Assembly (NCBI GenBank): GCA_028277295.1
Contig: JANQGN010000061.1
Coordinates: 1-24,297, forward strand
DNA from: Rhodospira sp.
GTDB taxonomy: Bacteria > Pseudomonadota > Alphaproteobacteria > Rhodospirillales > Rhodospirillaceae
Length of the DNA stretch: 24,297 nt
Direction of reading: 5' to 3'
Part shown: piece by piece, positions 24,154 to 24,297 of the stretch
Numbering within the stretch: position 1 is the first letter of the stretch
Layout of the letters: every line of letters starts with the position of its first letter
Notes under the pieces: model-generated
Databases searched by the model: none
Told to the model about the DNA's origin: nothing
Seen by the model: only the letters and a program-made list of their open reading frames with translations
Made by a program: the position numbers and the translations under genes

Positions 24154-24297
24154 TTATGCGTCCGCCCATTCGGTGTGGAAGGTGCCGGGCCGGTCGATGC
24201 GTTCATAGGTGTGGGCGCCGAAATAGTCCCGCTGGGCCTGGATCATGTTCGCCGGCAGCCGCTCGCTTCGCGCCCCGTCCACATAGGCCAGGGCGGA
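24154..24297 (-). CDS. gnd: 6-phosphogluconate dehydrogenase (decarboxylating), C-terminal fragment
   Basis: Only the last 47 residues and the TAA stop are inside the window; the gene continues past the right edge. The segment LPANMIQAQRDYFGAHTYER followed by a FHTEW-type ending is the highly conserved C-terminal tail of 6-phosphogluconate dehydrogenase, which closes over the active site of the partner subunit. The enzyme converts 6-phosphogluconate and NADP (or NAD) to ribulose 5-phosphate and CO2. It reads toward the PKS operon but is separated from it by 431 bp and two hairpins, so joint transcription is unlikely. Confidence 0.92.
   Translation of the reverse strand, partial: SALAYVDGARSERLPANMIQAQRDYFGAHTYERIDRPGTFHTEWADA

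Overview
The window is high-GC DNA (about 70% G+C in most coding stretches) with dense operons, good Shine-Dalgarno sites and few gaps. The gene content suggests an alphaproteobacterium, most likely of the Rhodospirillales type: an RpiR-type sugar regulator, a fused IolC kinase/aldolase, a TRAP transporter and a CoA-acylating methylmalonate-semialdehyde dehydrogenase. The taxonomic call is an inference from gene style, not a match. No tRNA, rRNA, CRISPR array, insertion sequence or transposase was seen.

Left part (1-10861), sugar-acid and inositol catabolism. A partial mmsA/iolA gene runs off the left edge and diverges from a LysR regulator. Next comes a five-gene minus-strand operon, read from 7785 down to 2409: an L-idonate/L-gulonate 5-dehydrogenase-like zinc enzyme, a mannitol-dehydrogenase/UxuB-family reductase, then dctQ, dctM and dctP of a TRAP transporter, closed by a strong terminator. 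An rpiR-family gene diverges from it across a 139-bp gap. That gap holds two back-to-back promoters that appear to share one palindromic -35 hexamer. Downstream of rpiR lies a fused iolC kinase plus DUF2090 aldolase. Together these suggest uptake and oxidoreduction of a hexonate. MmsA and IolC/aldolase supply the lower inositol route; iolB, iolD, iolE and iolG are not in the window.

Middle part (11147-15788): a two-gene plus-strand cassette of a large AGE-family (N-acylglucosamine/cellobiose 2-epimerase-like) protein and a GH13 alpha-glucan-active enzyme with intact catalytic residues. Both look cytoplasmic. Their joint substrate is unknown.

Right part (15856-23722): a compact minus-strand locus of (i) a 107-aa unrecognised helical protein whose stop codon overlaps the start of (ii) a 2122-aa single-module type I polyketide synthase, KS-AT-DH-KR-ACP-TE, whose thioesterase has Cys where Ser is usual, and (iii) a lower-GC patatin-fold protein lacking both the catalytic Ser and Asp, with its own promoter. 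This minimal PKS locus has no ER, methyltransferase, PPTase, transporter or regulator in view. It is the strongest candidate for something undescribed. The window ends in the C-terminus of 6-phosphogluconate dehydrogenase, which fits the gluconate-type metabolism at the other end but is probably unrelated to the PKS.
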